Assembly (NCBI RefSeq): GCF_034057115.1
Contig: NZ_CP139195.1
Location: forward strand, 682,001 to 746,000
Direction of reading: 5' to 3'
Origin: Pseudomonas sp. AN-1
GTDB lineage: Bacteria > Pseudomonadota > Gammaproteobacteria > Pseudomonadales > Pseudomonadaceae
DNA: 64,000 nucleotides
Part shown: positions 27,396-36,356 of the stretch, piece by piece
Numbering within the stretch: position 1 is the stretch's first letter
Layout: every line of letters begins with the position of its first letter
Program-made: the position numbers and the translations under genes
Notes under the pieces: generated by a model
The model's database searches: none
What the model was told of the DNA's origin: nothing
Seen by the model: only the letters and a program-made list of their open reading frames with translations

Positions 27396-27716
27396 GGTCG
27401 AATTTCCGTTATTCATGACAGCATGTTGGGATTAATCAGTGGCCTTCGCTTGGGGCCCTCGACAGGATGGTTTGCGCGAGCTGGCAGATCAACAGGGCCA
27501 TCTCTGGATGTCGCAAATATCAATGATGAATCGCCCCTAATTTCGTAGTCACTCGATGACTGCTTTTGGCCGACAGCTGCCGGTCACGACACCGAAGATC
27601 AGCTCATGATCCGCGACGATACCCTGGCAGGGCAAGCAAGCGACCTTCCCTATCGCCGCTCCAAGCTGGTTGCGCAGCTAGACTCCATCTCTCAGCCCCA
27701 ACCGCGGAGAGCCAGG
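27396..27716. other. 321-bp stretch without a recognised gene
   Basis: AT-rich near the pseudogene start, becoming GC-rich towards 27600. I see no conserved gene, REP element or operator in it. Confidence 0.4.
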
Positions 27717-28196
27717 ATGACCAGCAAGAACACCATATGCCTCTGGTACGACAACGACGCGCTGGACGCTGCGACCTTCTACGCCGCGACCTTCCCGGAC
27801 AGTGCTGTGGGGACTGTCCTGCGCGCTCCGGGCGACTATCCGGCGGGCAAGCAGGGCGATGTGCTGACCGTCGAGTTCACGGTGATGGGCGTCCCCTGTC
27901 TCGGGCTCAACGGCGGGCCGGCGTTCAGGCACAGCGAGGCTTTTTCGTTCCAGGTGGCGACCGACGATCAGGCCGAGACGGACCGCTTGTGGAACGCGAT
28001 TGTCGGCAACGGTGGCCAGGAAAGCGAATGCGGCTGGTGCAAGGACAAGTGGGGGCTGTCGTGGCAGATCACGCCCCGCGTTTTGACGGCCGCGGTTACC
28101 AGCCCTGATCGAGCAGCGGCCAAGCGCGCCTTCGACGCGATGATGACCATGCGCAAGATCGATATCGCGGCGATCGAGGCGGCGCTGAAGGGGTAA
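27717..28196 (+). CDS. VOC-superfamily (PhnB-like) protein
   Basis: 159 residues beginning MTSKNTICLWYDNDALDAAT at ATG 27717 with GGAGAGCC upstream. The opening (FLWF-like strand, then AATFYAATFPDSAVGTVLRA), FTVMGVPCLGLNGGPAFRHS and the central CGWCKDKWGLSWQITPRVL are characteristic of the PhnB/3-demethylubiquinone methyltransferase-like branch of the glyoxalase/VOC fold. Function in this branch is unknown; several members act as resistance or isomerase proteins. Upstream in-frame codons lack a ribosome site. It lies within the scar region between the two copies of the monooxygenase 3' end. Confidence 0.8.
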   Translation: MTSKNTICLWYDNDALDAATFYAATFPDSAVGTVLRAPGDYPAGKQGDVLTVEFTVMGVPCLGLNGGPAFRHSEAFSFQVATDDQAETDRLWNAIVGNGGQESECGWCKDKWGLSWQITPRVLTAAVTSPDRAAAKRAFDAMMTMRKIDIAAIEAALKG

Positions 28197-28263
28197 CCCG
28201 AGCGTGGCTGTGCAGTCCCAGGCAGTCATTGTGCATTCCTGAGCCCTCATCAGGAGAGTGCGC

Positions 28264-28655
28264 TCATCCAGGCCCGATGCCACGACGGCCACACCCTGGA
28301 GCAGGCCTGGGCCTAGGGGCCGACCGCCTACCTGGCGGTGTCCATCCCCAACCTCTTCATGCTCAACGGCCCCACCGGGCCGGTCGGCAACTTCTCGCTG
28401 ATCGACATCGCCGAGCTGCAGTGGGGCTACATCGCCCAACTGATCGAGCTGGTGCGCAGCGGCCAGTGCCAGGAAGTCAGCGCCGCGCAGAGCGCGCTGG
28501 ACGCCTACGACGTGGCGCGCAAGACGGTGTTCGGCTCCGGCTGCAACAGCTGGTATCTGGATGCCGAGGGCATCCCCAACACCTGGCCGTGGTCGCAGCA
28601 GCGCTTCAAGGATGAGATGGCGGCGCCGAAGCTGGAGGCCTTCGTCCTGCGCTGA
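28264..28655 (+). pseudogene. Duplicated 3' end of the Baeyer-Villiger monooxygenase gene
   Basis: Nearly identical in DNA to 23816-24234 (shared protein NLFMLNGPTGPVGNFSLIDI and onward to KLEAFVLR). Differences include a TAG in place of AAG (GCC TAG GGG near 28313-28315), small deletions near 28280 and 28350, and loss of the five codons KDAAR near 28520. No start or N-terminal domains, so it is a remnant. A GC-rich hairpin (GTCCGGCC/GGCCGGAC, 28668-28688) follows, in the position where the parent has its terminator. Confidence 0.9.
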
Positions 28656-28741
28656 ATGCCGAGGGGCGTCCGGCCGGCAAGGCCGGACACCCTTGGCCAT
28701 ATCCCCGAGCCGCACCCGCTGGAGCGCCCCAGGGAGTGAAA

Positions 28742-29326
28742 TCAGAGCCCGCCACGCAGCCCCAGCTCGCGGACCTCGAGGACCCAGCGGGCCTTCTGCC
28801 GCGGCGTGGCGTGAATGATGGGACCGAAACTGGCCACCTTGACCGGCTTGAGTCCGCTGAACTCGAGGATCGTGCGCTTCATCTGCTGGTGACCGGGCAT
28901 GCGGAACACCCAGCGGTAGTACCAGGGTGGGGTATCCATGGTGACCAGCAACTGGGCGGAGCGCCCGACCAGCAGCCGGTCCCAGAACTTCGAGTTGTCC
29001 CGATAGCGGAAAGCGAAGCCGGGCAGAAAGATGCGATCGATGAAGCCCTTGAGCAGCGCCGGCATGGCCCCCCACCAGGTCGGATAGACGAACACCAGAT
29101 GTTCGGCCCAGAGGATGTCCTGCTGCGCCTTGCTCAGATCGGGCTCCAGCTCCTGTACCTTCCGATAGCCCTCGTGAAGTATCGGGTCGAAGTCCAGTTC
29201 GCTCAGGCGCAGCTGGCGCACCTGGCAACCGGCCTGGGTCGCCCCGGCCAGGTAGGAATCGGCCAGATGCCCGCAGAAACTGTCGGAAGAGGGGTGGCCG
29301 AGGATCAGCAGAATTTTCTTGCTCAC
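28742..29326 (-). CDS. NAD(P)H dehydrogenase (quinone), flavodoxin fold
   Basis: 194 residues from GTG 29326 (MSKKILLILGHPSSDSFCGH). The flavodoxin-like FMN/FAD site, VYPTWWGAMPALLKGFIDRI (near 85-104), and YRDNSKFWDRLLVGRSAQLL match the NQO1/MdaB/KefF branch of NAD(P)H quinone oxidoreductases, which perform two-electron reduction of quinones and electrophiles. No strong ribosome site is visible, but the family N-terminus fixes this start; the upstream ORF extension is not credible. A MerR-type promoter (29366-29395) lies 40-69 bp upstream, identical in architecture to the one before the biosynthetic operon at 44.8 kb, so the two are probably co-induced by the adjacent MerR protein. Confidence 0.85.
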   Translation of the reverse strand: MSKKILLILGHPSSDSFCGHLADSYLAGATQAGCQVRQLRLSELDFDPILHEGYRKVQELEPDLSKAQQDILWAEHLVFVYPTWWGAMPALLKGFIDRIFLPGFAFRYRDNSKFWDRLLVGRSAQLLVTMDTPPWYYRWVFRMPGHQQMKRTILEFSGLKPVKVASFGPIIHATPRQKARWVLEVRELGLRGGL

Positions 29327-29365
29327 GGAGTACGGCTCGTTACTTGGCGGTGGAAAGACCCCAAG

Positions 29366-29395
29366 GCTAAAGTCTCCCCCGGACGGTAGAGTCAA
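29366..29395 (-). promoter_or_regulatory. MerR-type promoter of the quinone reductase gene
   Basis: Minus strand TTGACT, an 18-bp spacer (CTACCGTCCGGGGGAGAC) and TTTAGC. The overlong spacer with a CTC/GAG dyad is the arrangement used by MerR-family activators. Same spacing and outer bases as 44789-44818. Confidence 0.7.
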
Positions 29396-29554
29396 GCCCC
29401 GCCAGGGGCGCCGGCCCCTTCCCCATGATTTCCCGGCTGTGATCTGCTCGACGGAACTGCCATCGCCCCGCGACAGCTCGCCTGCGATTCCCGGAAGATG
29501 CCCGCCTGCACGGGCAACCGCCCAGCGTTCGCAACACAAATGGAAGTTGTCAGG

Positions 29555-29974
29555 ATGTACATAGGAAAAGCAGCCAAGCTATCGGGAACAACCGTCAAGA
29601 GCATTCGCCACTACGAGAAGATAGGCCTGCTTCCCCAAGCGCCGCGCGAGGGGAAATATCGGGTCTACGATCAGGAAAACGTCGATGTCCTGCGTTTCAT
29701 CAAGTGCGCCCAACAGCTGGGATTCAAGCTCAAGGAGCTGCAGGGCATTCTCGCCGACTACGGCGGCCGCGACTTTCCCTGGGAGCGGGCACAGCAGGAG
29801 ATCGCCCGGAAGAAACAGGAACTGACGACCCAGATAGACATGCTCCAGCAGTTGCACGCCGGGTTGCAGGCTTTCGAGAAGGATCTGCAGGATGCCCGGG
29901 AGGAATGCCACCTCCTGCGTGCCTCGCGCCCGGCGGAAAAAAAACCGGCGCACCCACAGAGCTTGGGAACCTGA
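29555..29974 (+). CDS. MerR-family transcriptional regulator
   Basis: 139 residues. Winged-helix N-terminus MYIGKAAKLSGTTVKSIRHY, then EKIGLLPQAPREGKYRVYDQ, the FIKCAQQLGFKLKELQGILA helix, and a long coiled-coil dimerisation helix (RAQQEIARKKQELTTQIDML) ending in a short tail with CHLLRASRP. The tail lacks a clear metal-binding Cys pair. ATG 29555 gives the standard MerR N-terminus; earlier in-frame ATGs lack support. Divergent from the quinone reductase and convergent with the eleven-gene biosynthetic operon. The paired MerR-type promoters at 29.4 and 44.8 kb are its likely targets. The effector is unknown; a reactive electrophile or the pathway product is possible. Confidence 0.85.
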   Translation: MYIGKAAKLSGTTVKSIRHYEKIGLLPQAPREGKYRVYDQENVDVLRFIKCAQQLGFKLKELQGILADYGGRDFPWERAQQEIARKKQELTTQIDMLQQLHAGLQAFEKDLQDAREECHLLRASRPAEKKPAHPQSLGT

Positions 29975-30041
29975 TGAGGCGAATCGTCGGACAGCGGAGG
30001 CCTGCCCACCCCGAGCCCCGGGGGAGCAAGCCTCCCTGCCG

Positions 30042-32651
30042 CTAGGCGGGCACCACGCCACCCGGCTCATGCGCCATGGAGGCCGACGCCGCGCGTGCGG
30101 CGATCGGTGCGAAGAACCATGGGGCAGTCAGCGTGATGACCAGAATGGTCATCACGCCACTGACGAGCAGCGCCAGCGCCACCAGGGCGCCCAGATCGAC
30201 CACCGGCTTGAAGTCGGAAAACAGCAGAGCCAGGAAGCCGACCGAGAAAATCACCACGTTGACCACGGTCGAACGCCCGACACTGTGCATGGAGCGCAGG
30301 ATGGCGCTATCGATATCGACGCCCTGCTGCACGAACAGCCGGATGCGCGACAGCAGGTGCACCGCATAATCCACGACCCCGACCACCAGGTAGGTGACCA
30401 GTGCGGTGCCGATGTTCAGTTCGATGTCCAGCAGGAACATGGCGCCGTACAGGCTCGCCGAGGTCGCCAGCAGGGTGAACAGGCCGAGCAGCCCCAGGCG
30501 CAGCGAGCGCAGCGAGAACATCATCATCAGGGTCACCACCAGCGCCGCCAGGGTGAAGCTGAGCACCTGGCCCCGGGTGATCTCGTCCAGCACCCCGGTC
30601 CAGATCATCGGCGTGCCGGCATGGGTGATCTCCAGATGGGCCGGCTTGTTCACCGCCAGCCAGGCGTCCAGACGCGCCAGCAGGCTGCGGTAGTCGCTGG
30701 CCACCGAGGAGGTCATGGTGTACAGAGTGACCGCCTTGGAATAGTCCGCGTTGAGAACATTGGTCAGGTCCGAGCCGCCGCCATTCTCGAACAGCATCAC
30801 GTGCTGGTCGATCAGCGCATTGCCATCGACCTCGAAGGTCTCGCGGCGCCCCTCCTCGTCCACCACGCTGACCGTCTCGCGCGCCTCGGGCACCCGCAGA
30901 TAGGCGGGGTCCATGTCGTTGAGCACCAGGTTCATTCGCTTGATGTAGGTCGCCAGCGAATAGCCGTAACTCACCTCCGGCTGCTCGCGCAGGAAACGAT
31001 CGAGGCGGTCGATGAACTGCACCACCTCGGTATCGAGCACGCCCCTGGGGGTCTTGCTGTCGATGGCGATCCACCCCGGCGCGGTGCCGGCGACATGGCT
31101 GCGGTTGATGAACTCGTCGGAAACGCGTACCGGGCTGCCCTCCTTGAAGTAGGCGATGCCGGAGTCCTCGATGGCGACCGAGAAGGTCAGCACCGCCATC
31201 GTGGCCAGCAGGGGCAGGACCGCGCAGAGCATGGCCCTGCGCCGCTCGATCATCCAGGCGCAGCCGGCGACCAGCAGTCGCGACAGCAACGAGTCCTGAC
31301 CGTCCCGCCGCTCCAGCATGCCGTCCTTGCCCCACACGGCGATCCAGGCCGGAATCAGCAGCAGCGATATGACCAGCGCCGCCGCCAGGCCGACCGACAT
31401 GAAGACGCCGAAGTTGCGGATGCTGACGATGTTGGTGGCGGTGGAGATCAGGAAGGTAGCGATGGTCGTCACCGTGGTCAGCACAACCGGCATCATCATC
31501 AGGCGCATGGTGGCCCGGTTGGCCTCGCGGTTGCTCTGTCCGGCGTACTTCTGCTCGTAGTACTCGGCCATCACGTGGATGGCATCGGAACAGCAGATGG
31601 TGAACAGGAACACCGGCAGAACGCTGGTCAGCAGGTCGACCGGCACCTCGAGCAGGGCCATCAGCCCGAGCGTCCAGATGGTGCAGAAAAGGATGTTCAG
31701 CAACGGCAGCAGCAGCCCCAGCGGCTTCCTGAAGAACAACACCAGCAGGGTGCTGATCAGCACGAACACGATCGGAAAGAGCAATGCCAGATCATGGTCG
31801 ATGATCTCCTGCTGGGCGGCGATGAAGATCGGCATGCCGGCGATGAACACCTCGTCCTTGAACTCCGGGTGCTGCGCCTGATAGTCGGCGACCATGTCGC
31901 GGAAGATCCGGTAGGCCCGCAACTGGGCCTCGGCGTCGTCCTGACGGGTTCCGAGTTCGGCCACCAGCAGGGCCACGGTCTTGTCGCGCGAAACCACGCC
32001 ATCGACCATCAGCTCGTTGCCCATGATCTCCGACTCGACCCGGGAGGGATCCATGTCGAACGCCCTGAGGGTCTTGTGGATCAGCAGCTCGCCGTCGTCG
32101 GTCAGCAGGATGTTCTCGAAGTCGCCCATCGAGGCCATCTCGCGGATCGGGTTGACCCGCTCGGCCAGGAAGTCGATGAAATGCTGCTCCCGTGGCTTCC
32201 AGTTCTGGCTGCGGGCGTGCTCACGCAGAGCCTTGGCCGTCTGGTAGTCGTTCTGCGCCAGGCCGTCGATCAGCATGGCGTCGACCAGCTCACGGGCCCG
32301 CGCATCCCCGGCATGCAGCTGGGCGATGCGCTGCAGCTCGAGGGCGTCCTCCTCGTTGCTGAGCACCACCCTGCGCGCCGTCTGGGACAGCGCATGCAGG
32401 GCGTTGAGGGTGTCCCGGTTGAACACCCCGTCGGGATTGTGCAGCGCCACCATCACCGAGTCGAAGGTGCCGGTGAACTCGCCCTGCAGGTCGATGATCG
32501 TCTTGCGCGCCGGATGCGACTCCTTGAGCAGGTAGGGGTTGGTGTCCGAGGTCAGCGCGCCGAGCACGTAGGTGAAGTAGGCCGTGATCGCCAGCAGCAG
32601 GACGATGATCCCCTTCGCATGGCGTTCGACGAAGTCCAGGTATCTTTCCAT
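30042..32651 (-). CDS. MMPL/RND-family exporter of the biosynthetic operon
   Basis: 869 residues, inner membrane. A first segment near 14-33 (GIIVLLLAITAYFTYVLGAL), a large periplasmic loop, a five-segment bundle near 240-400 (HDLALLFPIVFVLISTLLVL, PVFLFTICCSDAIHVMAEYY), a second loop and a second bundle to the C-terminus (LNIGTALVTYLVVGVVDYAV). The two-fold internal repeat is typical of MMPL/RND lipid exporters powered by the proton gradient. Last gene of the operon, 18 bp after the LolA-like gene. Its ribosome site is weak (GGATAATC). In aryl-polyene-type and related clusters an MMPL protein and a LolA-like partner move the lipid product to the outer membrane (established for gene content); the same role is inferred here. 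Distinct from the RND proteins at 48250 and 56941. Confidence 0.85.
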   Translation of the reverse strand: MERYLDFVERHAKGIIVLLLAITAYFTYVLGALTSDTNPYLLKESHPARKTIIDLQGEFTGTFDSVMVALHNPDGVFNRDTLNALHALSQTARRVVLSNEEDALELQRIAQLHAGDARARELVDAMLIDGLAQNDYQTAKALREHARSQNWKPREQHFIDFLAERVNPIREMASMGDFENILLTDDGELLIHKTLRAFDMDPSRVESEIMGNELMVDGVVSRDKTVALLVAELGTRQDDAEAQLRAYRIFRDMVADYQAQHPEFKDEVFIAGMPIFIAAQQEIIDHDLALLFPIVFVLISTLLVLFFRKPLGLLLPLLNILFCTIWTLGLMALLEVPVDLLTSVLPVFLFTICCSDAIHVMAEYYEQKYAGQSNREANRATMRLMMMPVVLTTVTTIATFLISTATNIVSIRNFGVFMSVGLAAALVISLLLIPAWIAVWGKDGMLERRDGQDSLLSRLLVAGCAWMIERRRAMLCAVLPLLATMAVLTFSVAIEDSGIAYFKEGSPVRVSDEFINRSHVAGTAPGWIAIDSKTPRGVLDTEVVQFIDRLDRFLREQPEVSYGYSLATYIKRMNLVLNDMDPAYLRVPEARETVSVVDEEGRRETFEVDGNALIDQHVMLFENGGGSDLTNVLNADYSKAVTLYTMTSSVASDYRSLLARLDAWLAVNKPAHLEITHAGTPMIWTGVLDEITRGQVLSFTLAALVVTLMMMFSLRSLRLGLLGLFTLLATSASLYGAMFLLDIELNIGTALVTYLVVGVVDYAVHLLSRIRLFVQQGVDIDSAILRSMHSVGRSTVVNVVIFSVGFLALLFSDFKPVVDLGALVALALLVSGVMTILVITLTAPWFFAPIAARAASASMAHEPGGVVPA

Positions 32652-32669
32652 GATTATCCGAACCGCCGC

Positions 32670-33503
32670 TTACAGGGAGGAGGAGACGAACCCGGGCACG
32701 TCCCCGGACTTCAGCCCGCGGCGGATCGCCCCCTGGGTGAACAGCCGATCATCCAGTTCGACGTTGTACTGCAGCCGGTCGAAGCGCATCTCCGAGCGGG
32801 TTCCGTCGATGAAATGCTCGGTCTCGCTGAGCATGATGCTGTCGATGCCATCGACCTTGGCCACCTTGAGGGTGCGCATCTGCTTGATCAGCACGCCCTT
32901 CACGTCGAAGAAGTCCTGGCGCATCACCAGATGGTTCTGCTTGTCGATCCACACCTTGAGCTTGTTGTAGCCGGTCTTGGTGAGCACCTGCGGGGAAGCC
33001 GGCTCGCGCTCGATCACATGGCAGTCGCGCCCCTGTATCTGCTCCTCACCGAGCAGGGTCTGGCGATAGTCGTTCACCCGGATCTTGTCCAGGTCGGCAT
33101 AGGAGTACTCGCTGCCCATGAACGAACCGCGCTTGTCGGTGGTGGATATCCGCCGGGTCTGGCGACTGACGGGCAGGTACATCCACTGGCTGTCCTCCTT
33201 GCCGAGCACCTCCTGCGGGTTCTCGATATGGAAGGCGACATCGCGCACGTCGTTGGGCGAGGTGAAGAACATGGAGAACCTGTCGCCTTCGGGGTAGTCC
33301 TTCTGCAGGTAGGTGAAGGTCCGCACCCGGGTATTGCCCTTCTTGTCGTGCAGGATCAGCGACACTTCCGACATGAAGCTGTGGCCGTCGTCCCGCTCGC
33401 GGGCCTGACGGACGATCTCGTCGGCGCTGGGCGGCTCGGCCTGAGCGGCCGCGCTGGCGGTGACGAGAGCGGCCAGGGTGAGTCTCTTGAGTATCGGCAA
33501 CAT
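32670..33503 (-). CDS. LolA-like outer-membrane lipoprotein-sorting family protein
   Basis: 277 residues with a signal peptide (MLPILKRLTLAALVTASAAA, cleavage after AQA). The mature part PPSADEIVRQARERDDGHSF, LILHDKKGNTRVRTFTYLQK, and DSQWMYLPVSRQTRRISTTD follow the half-barrel pattern of the outer-membrane lipoprotein-sorting family that partners MMPL transporters. ATG 33503 is fixed by GAGGAGTTACCC; two earlier in-frame Met codons lack such a site. It is expected to be periplasmic and to carry a hydrophobic cargo between inner and outer membranes. Lies between the DUF1302-like outer-membrane protein and the exporter, 69 bp from the former. Confidence 0.8.
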   Translation of the reverse strand: MLPILKRLTLAALVTASAAAQAEPPSADEIVRQARERDDGHSFMSEVSLILHDKKGNTRVRTFTYLQKDYPEGDRFSMFFTSPNDVRDVAFHIENPQEVLGKEDSQWMYLPVSRQTRRISTTDKRGSFMGSEYSYADLDKIRVNDYRQTLLGEEQIQGRDCHVIEREPASPQVLTKTGYNKLKVWIDKQNHLVMRQDFFDVKGVLIKQMRTLKVAKVDGIDSIMLSETEHFIDGTRSEMRFDRLQYNVELDDRLFTQGAIRRGLKSGDVPGFVSSSL

Positions 33504-33572
33504 GGGTAACTCCTCGAAATTCATGAAATGCCGCACCGCCGTGCCTCGCAGGCGGCGGGCAGCAGGGGTGGG

Positions 33573-34847
33573 TCAGAACAGGTATCCGGCCGAGAAGCGC
33601 AACTGGTCGCGCTGGTCGTAGCTGCCGAACGTGCCGCCCTGGCGACCGAAGAACAGGTCGGCCTCGAGACCGAGCTTCAGCCAGTCGACCGGCTTGTAGG
33701 TGAGAATCGCCTGGAGCAGCGCATCGTCCCCGGCGGGTGGACTGAAGGCGGCCACCAGCCGGCTCTTCAGACGGTCCTGGGCATGCGAGCCCTCCGCCGA
33801 GAGGGTGAACAGGTGCTCGCGGCGCTCCAGCAGCATGCCCGCGCGCCAGTCGAGAACCTGCTGTTCCTGCCACTGCGCGGAGATCATCCAGTCGCGGACC
33901 AGGTAGTCGACGCCGAGCAGTGCCTTGACCAGCGGGCTTTCGTCGCTGCCGAAGGCCCGCGTCGGGTTGGTCAGGCGCCAGTTGTCGAAGTAGGCGACCT
34001 CGCTGCGCACCACGATGCTGTGCCCGGCATCGAGCGCGAGCCCGGTACCGATCATGGTGTAGCGGGGAAACTGCCGCTCCAGGCGTATCCGCCCATCCGC
34101 CGCCAGGCCCTCGACGGCGTACACCGGGTCCTGCTGGCGGGCATTGAGCAGCACCGCGCTGACGTCCACGTCGCCGAGCCGGCCGTTGCCGCTCAGCCCG
34201 TAGGCGAAGCCGTCGGCACCGTCGTAGTCGGGCGTCGAGTCGACCAGGAAGGTATCGGCAGGCGGTTTGGCGAACAGCGGCGAATCGAATTCGCTGCCAG
34301 CCGCGGGAGGCCGGTTCTTCTCGAAGCCGGTGATCCACAGCGCCTCCAGCTCCCAGTCGCCGAGCGGCCGGATGTAACGCACCATGGGCAGCGCGATGCG
34401 ACTTTCCTCGAGCAGCGCGGTCACCCCCTCGCGGTAGTCCAGCGGGTTGACCTGGTCGAGGACGCGCAGCTCGTCGGCGCGCCCCCATACCACCTGCTGC
34501 CAGCCGACGGTCAGTTCGCCTGCGCCGAGGTAATGCCCCCAGTACAGGTGGCGCCAGTCGGCATCCAGGCGGTACTCGTCGCGGGCCTGGGCCGAATAGG
34601 GATTGTTGCCGTCGTAGCGGGCGTCGTAGCGTATCCGCCCCTTGGCCTTATAGTAGCCGCTGTCCCAGCTGTCCTCGAGGCTGGCCTTGAAGTAGACCTC
34701 CTTCTGCGTGACCCGGTCGTCGCCATGCAGGCGCAACGCGCTGGCCAGGCCCACTTCGGCCTCCCGGTAGAGCGAATCCGCAGTGACCTGGCACGACAAT
34801 GCGGCCAGCACGGCCAGCAGACCGCGGCAGTGATTGGCTCTCGACAC
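33573..34847 (-). CDS. DUF1302-like outer-membrane beta-barrel protein
   Basis: 424 residues from GTG 34847, whose ribosome site GGGGATG overlaps the preceding SDR stop; the signal peptide is SRANHCRGLLAVLAALSCQV (cleavage near TADS). The mature protein alternates amphipathic strands and ends in an aromatic residue (LRFSAGYLF), as barrel proteins do. VGWQQVVWGRADELRVLDQV (near 125) mirrors GNQVVAWGESLF in the DUF1302 protein at 46368. It is shorter (424 versus 525) and divergent. In the operon it could form the outer-membrane end of an export route with the LolA-like and MMPL proteins. The ORF can be read 48 codons further upstream through the SDR gene, which I reject. Confidence 0.7.
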   Translation of the reverse strand: MSRANHCRGLLAVLAALSCQVTADSLYREAEVGLASALRLHGDDRVTQKEVYFKASLEDSWDSGYYKAKGRIRYDARYDGNNPYSAQARDEYRLDADWRHLYWGHYLGAGELTVGWQQVVWGRADELRVLDQVNPLDYREGVTALLEESRIALPMVRYIRPLGDWELEALWITGFEKNRPPAAGSEFDSPLFAKPPADTFLVDSTPDYDGADGFAYGLSGNGRLGDVDVSAVLLNARQQDPVYAVEGLAADGRIRLERQFPRYTMIGTGLALDAGHSIVVRSEVAYFDNWRLTNPTRAFGSDESPLVKALLGVDYLVRDWMISAQWQEQQVLDWRAGMLLERREHLFTLSAEGSHAQDRLKSRLVAAFSPPAGDDALLQAILTYKPVDWLKLGLEADLFFGRQGGTFGSYDQRDQLRFSAGYLF

Positions 34848-34848
34848 G

Positions 34849-35613
34849 CTACATCCCCAATCCGGCGCCGCCATCGACCACCAGGCTCTGGGCGGTGACA
34901 CCCGCCGCCTCGGGGCTGGCCAGATAACGCACCAGCGCTGCCACCTCCTCGCTCTGGATGAAGCGGCGCAAGGGCAGCTTGCGCCTGGCATTGCGCTGGA
35001 TCTGCTCGGGAGTCAGGCCGGCCATGCCGGCCTGCACCGCCAGCTCGTGGCGCAGCATCGGCGTGTCGACCCAGGCCGGCAGGATCGCGTTCACCGTGAT
35101 CTGCTGCGCGGCCAGGTCGAGCGCCAGCGCCTTGGTCATCCCGACGATGCCGTGCTTCGAGGCGCAATAGGCTGTGTTGCGCACCTTGCCGGCGCGGCCG
35201 AGGATCGAGGCCATGTTGACGATCCGCCCATGCCGGGGGATCAGCGGCAGGCACAGCGCGGTCACGTAGAAGGTGCCGCTGAGGTTCACTGCGATCACCC
35301 TGTGCCAGGTGTCCAGGTCCTCGGGCTCGTTCTCGTCGCAGATGCCGGCGCTGTTCACCAGCACGTCGATCTGCCCGTGGCGACGGGCCAGGTCCTCGAA
35401 CAGCCGCTGCAGACCGGGCAGATCGGCGATGTCGGCGAAGTGGGACTCGATGCTCTCCCGCGCCGGATGGCCGGCCGTCCAGCCCTCCAGCTCGCCCAGG
35501 TCGCGGTCGAGCAGGATCAGGCGATGGCCGCCCGCCCCTGCGAAGGACTCCGCGACGGCCCTGCCGATGCCTTTCGCCGCGCCGGTGACGAGAATCGTAC
35601 GAGTCTTGCTCAT
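34849..35613 (-). CDS. Short-chain dehydrogenase of the biosynthetic operon
   Basis: 254 residues. ILVTGAAKGIGRAVAESFAG (7-26), NSAGICDEN (~90), NMASILGRAGKVRNTAYCASKHG with the Ser-Tyr-Lys triad, and VDGGAGLGM at the end. Overall closer to 3-hydroxybutyrate-dehydrogenase-type SDRs than to FabG. Its ATG overlaps the TGA of the fabG-like gene (ATGA), so the two reductases are coupled. In a chain-building pathway it may reduce or oxidise a ketone/hydroxyl after or beside FabG. The 837-codon open frame around it is an artefact of GC-rich DNA; only this C-terminal part is a gene. Confidence 0.8.
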   Translation of the reverse strand: MSKTRTILVTGAAKGIGRAVAESFAGAGGHRLILLDRDLGELEGWTAGHPARESIESHFADIADLPGLQRLFEDLARRHGQIDVLVNSAGICDENEPEDLDTWHRVIAVNLSGTFYVTALCLPLIPRHGRIVNMASILGRAGKVRNTAYCASKHGIVGMTKALALDLAAQQITVNAILPAWVDTPMLRHELAVQAGMAGLTPEQIQRNARRKLPLRRFIQSEEVAALVRYLASPEAAGVTAQSLVVDGGAGLGM

Positions 35614-36347
35614 GGCATTTTCAGCCCGCCGTTGACCGGCAGGACCTCCCCAGTCATGTAGAGTGCGCGTTCGGCCACGAACAGCACCGCCTCGGCGATT
35701 TCCTCGGGCTCGGCGTAGCGCTTGATCAGCAGGCGCTCGCGGATTGCTTCCGCCATGCTGCCGATCAGCGCCTCGCTCATCTCGGTGCGCACGATGCCGG
35801 GAGCGATGGCGTTGACGCGGATGTTGCGCGGCGCCAGCTCGACGGCCAGGGCGCGGGTCAGCGCCTCGACGCCGCCCTTGGCGGCGGCATAGTTGCTCTG
35901 TCCCTTGCCCGGACGCTGGGCGGCCACCGAACTGAGGTTGACGATGCTGCCGCTGCGCCGGCGCAGCATTCCCGGCAGCGCCTGCTGGCAGCACAGCAGC
36001 GTGCCGATCAGGTTGGTCTGGATGACACTGACGATGTCCTCTTCGGGCAACACCGCCAGCAGGCCGTCGCGGGTGATGCCGGCGTTGTTCACCAGCAGGT
36101 CGATGCGCTGGTATTCCTCCTCCACTCGCGCGAAGAAGGCAGCGATGCTGTCGCTCTCGCCGATGTCGCAGCGCAAGGCCAGGCACGGTCGCCCCATCGC
36201 CTCGATCTCTTCGCGCAGGGCCATCGCCGCTGCCTCGTCGCGCACGTAGCTGAAGGCAATCCGGTAGCCGGCTCCTGCCAGCACCCGGACGATCGCCCTG
36301 CCGATGCCCCGGCTGCCGCCGGTGACCACCGCAGTCTTGTTGTGCAT
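35610..36347 (-). CDS. 3-oxoacyl-ACP reductase (FabG-like)
   Basis: 245 residues. AVVTGGSRGIGRAIVRVLAG (6-25), NNAGITRDG (85-93), NLSSVAAQRPGKGQSNYAAA with catalytic Ser, Tyr and Lys, then IAPGIVRTEM and EVLPVNGGLKMP. The NNAGITRDGLLAVL and RPGKGQSNYAAAKGG segments are those of FabG ketoreductases that reduce beta-ketoacyl-ACP with NADPH. AAGGAAACGAC precedes ATG 36347, ten bases after the aminotransferase-reductase stop. Supplies the beta-keto reduction step for chains made by the two ketosynthases. No dedicated dehydratase or enoyl reductase is in the operon. Confidence 0.85.
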   Translation of the reverse strand: MHNKTAVVTGGSRGIGRAIVRVLAGAGYRIAFSYVRDEAAAMALREEIEAMGRPCLALRCDIGESDSIAAFFARVEEEYQRIDLLVNNAGITRDGLLAVLPEEDIVSVIQTNLIGTLLCCQQALPGMLRRRSGSIVNLSSVAAQRPGKGQSNYAAAKGGVEALTRALAVELAPRNIRVNAIAPGIVRTEMSEALIGSMAEAIRERLLIKRYAEPEEIAEAVLFVAERALYMTGEVLPVNGGLKMP

Positions 36348-36356
36348 GTCGTTTCC

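Noticed and set aside
29540-29554. Upstream ATG of the merR gene at 29540
   Set aside because: It has no ribosome site and would add residues before the conserved MYIGKAAKLSG N-terminus.
29892-33509. Plus-strand open frame of 1205 codons opposite the MMPL exporter and LolA-like genes
   Set aside because: Its translation is His/Gln/Gly/Arg-rich with no fold or motif, as expected for the antisense of GC-rich DNA; the minus strand encodes recognisable proteins with signal peptides and membrane segments.
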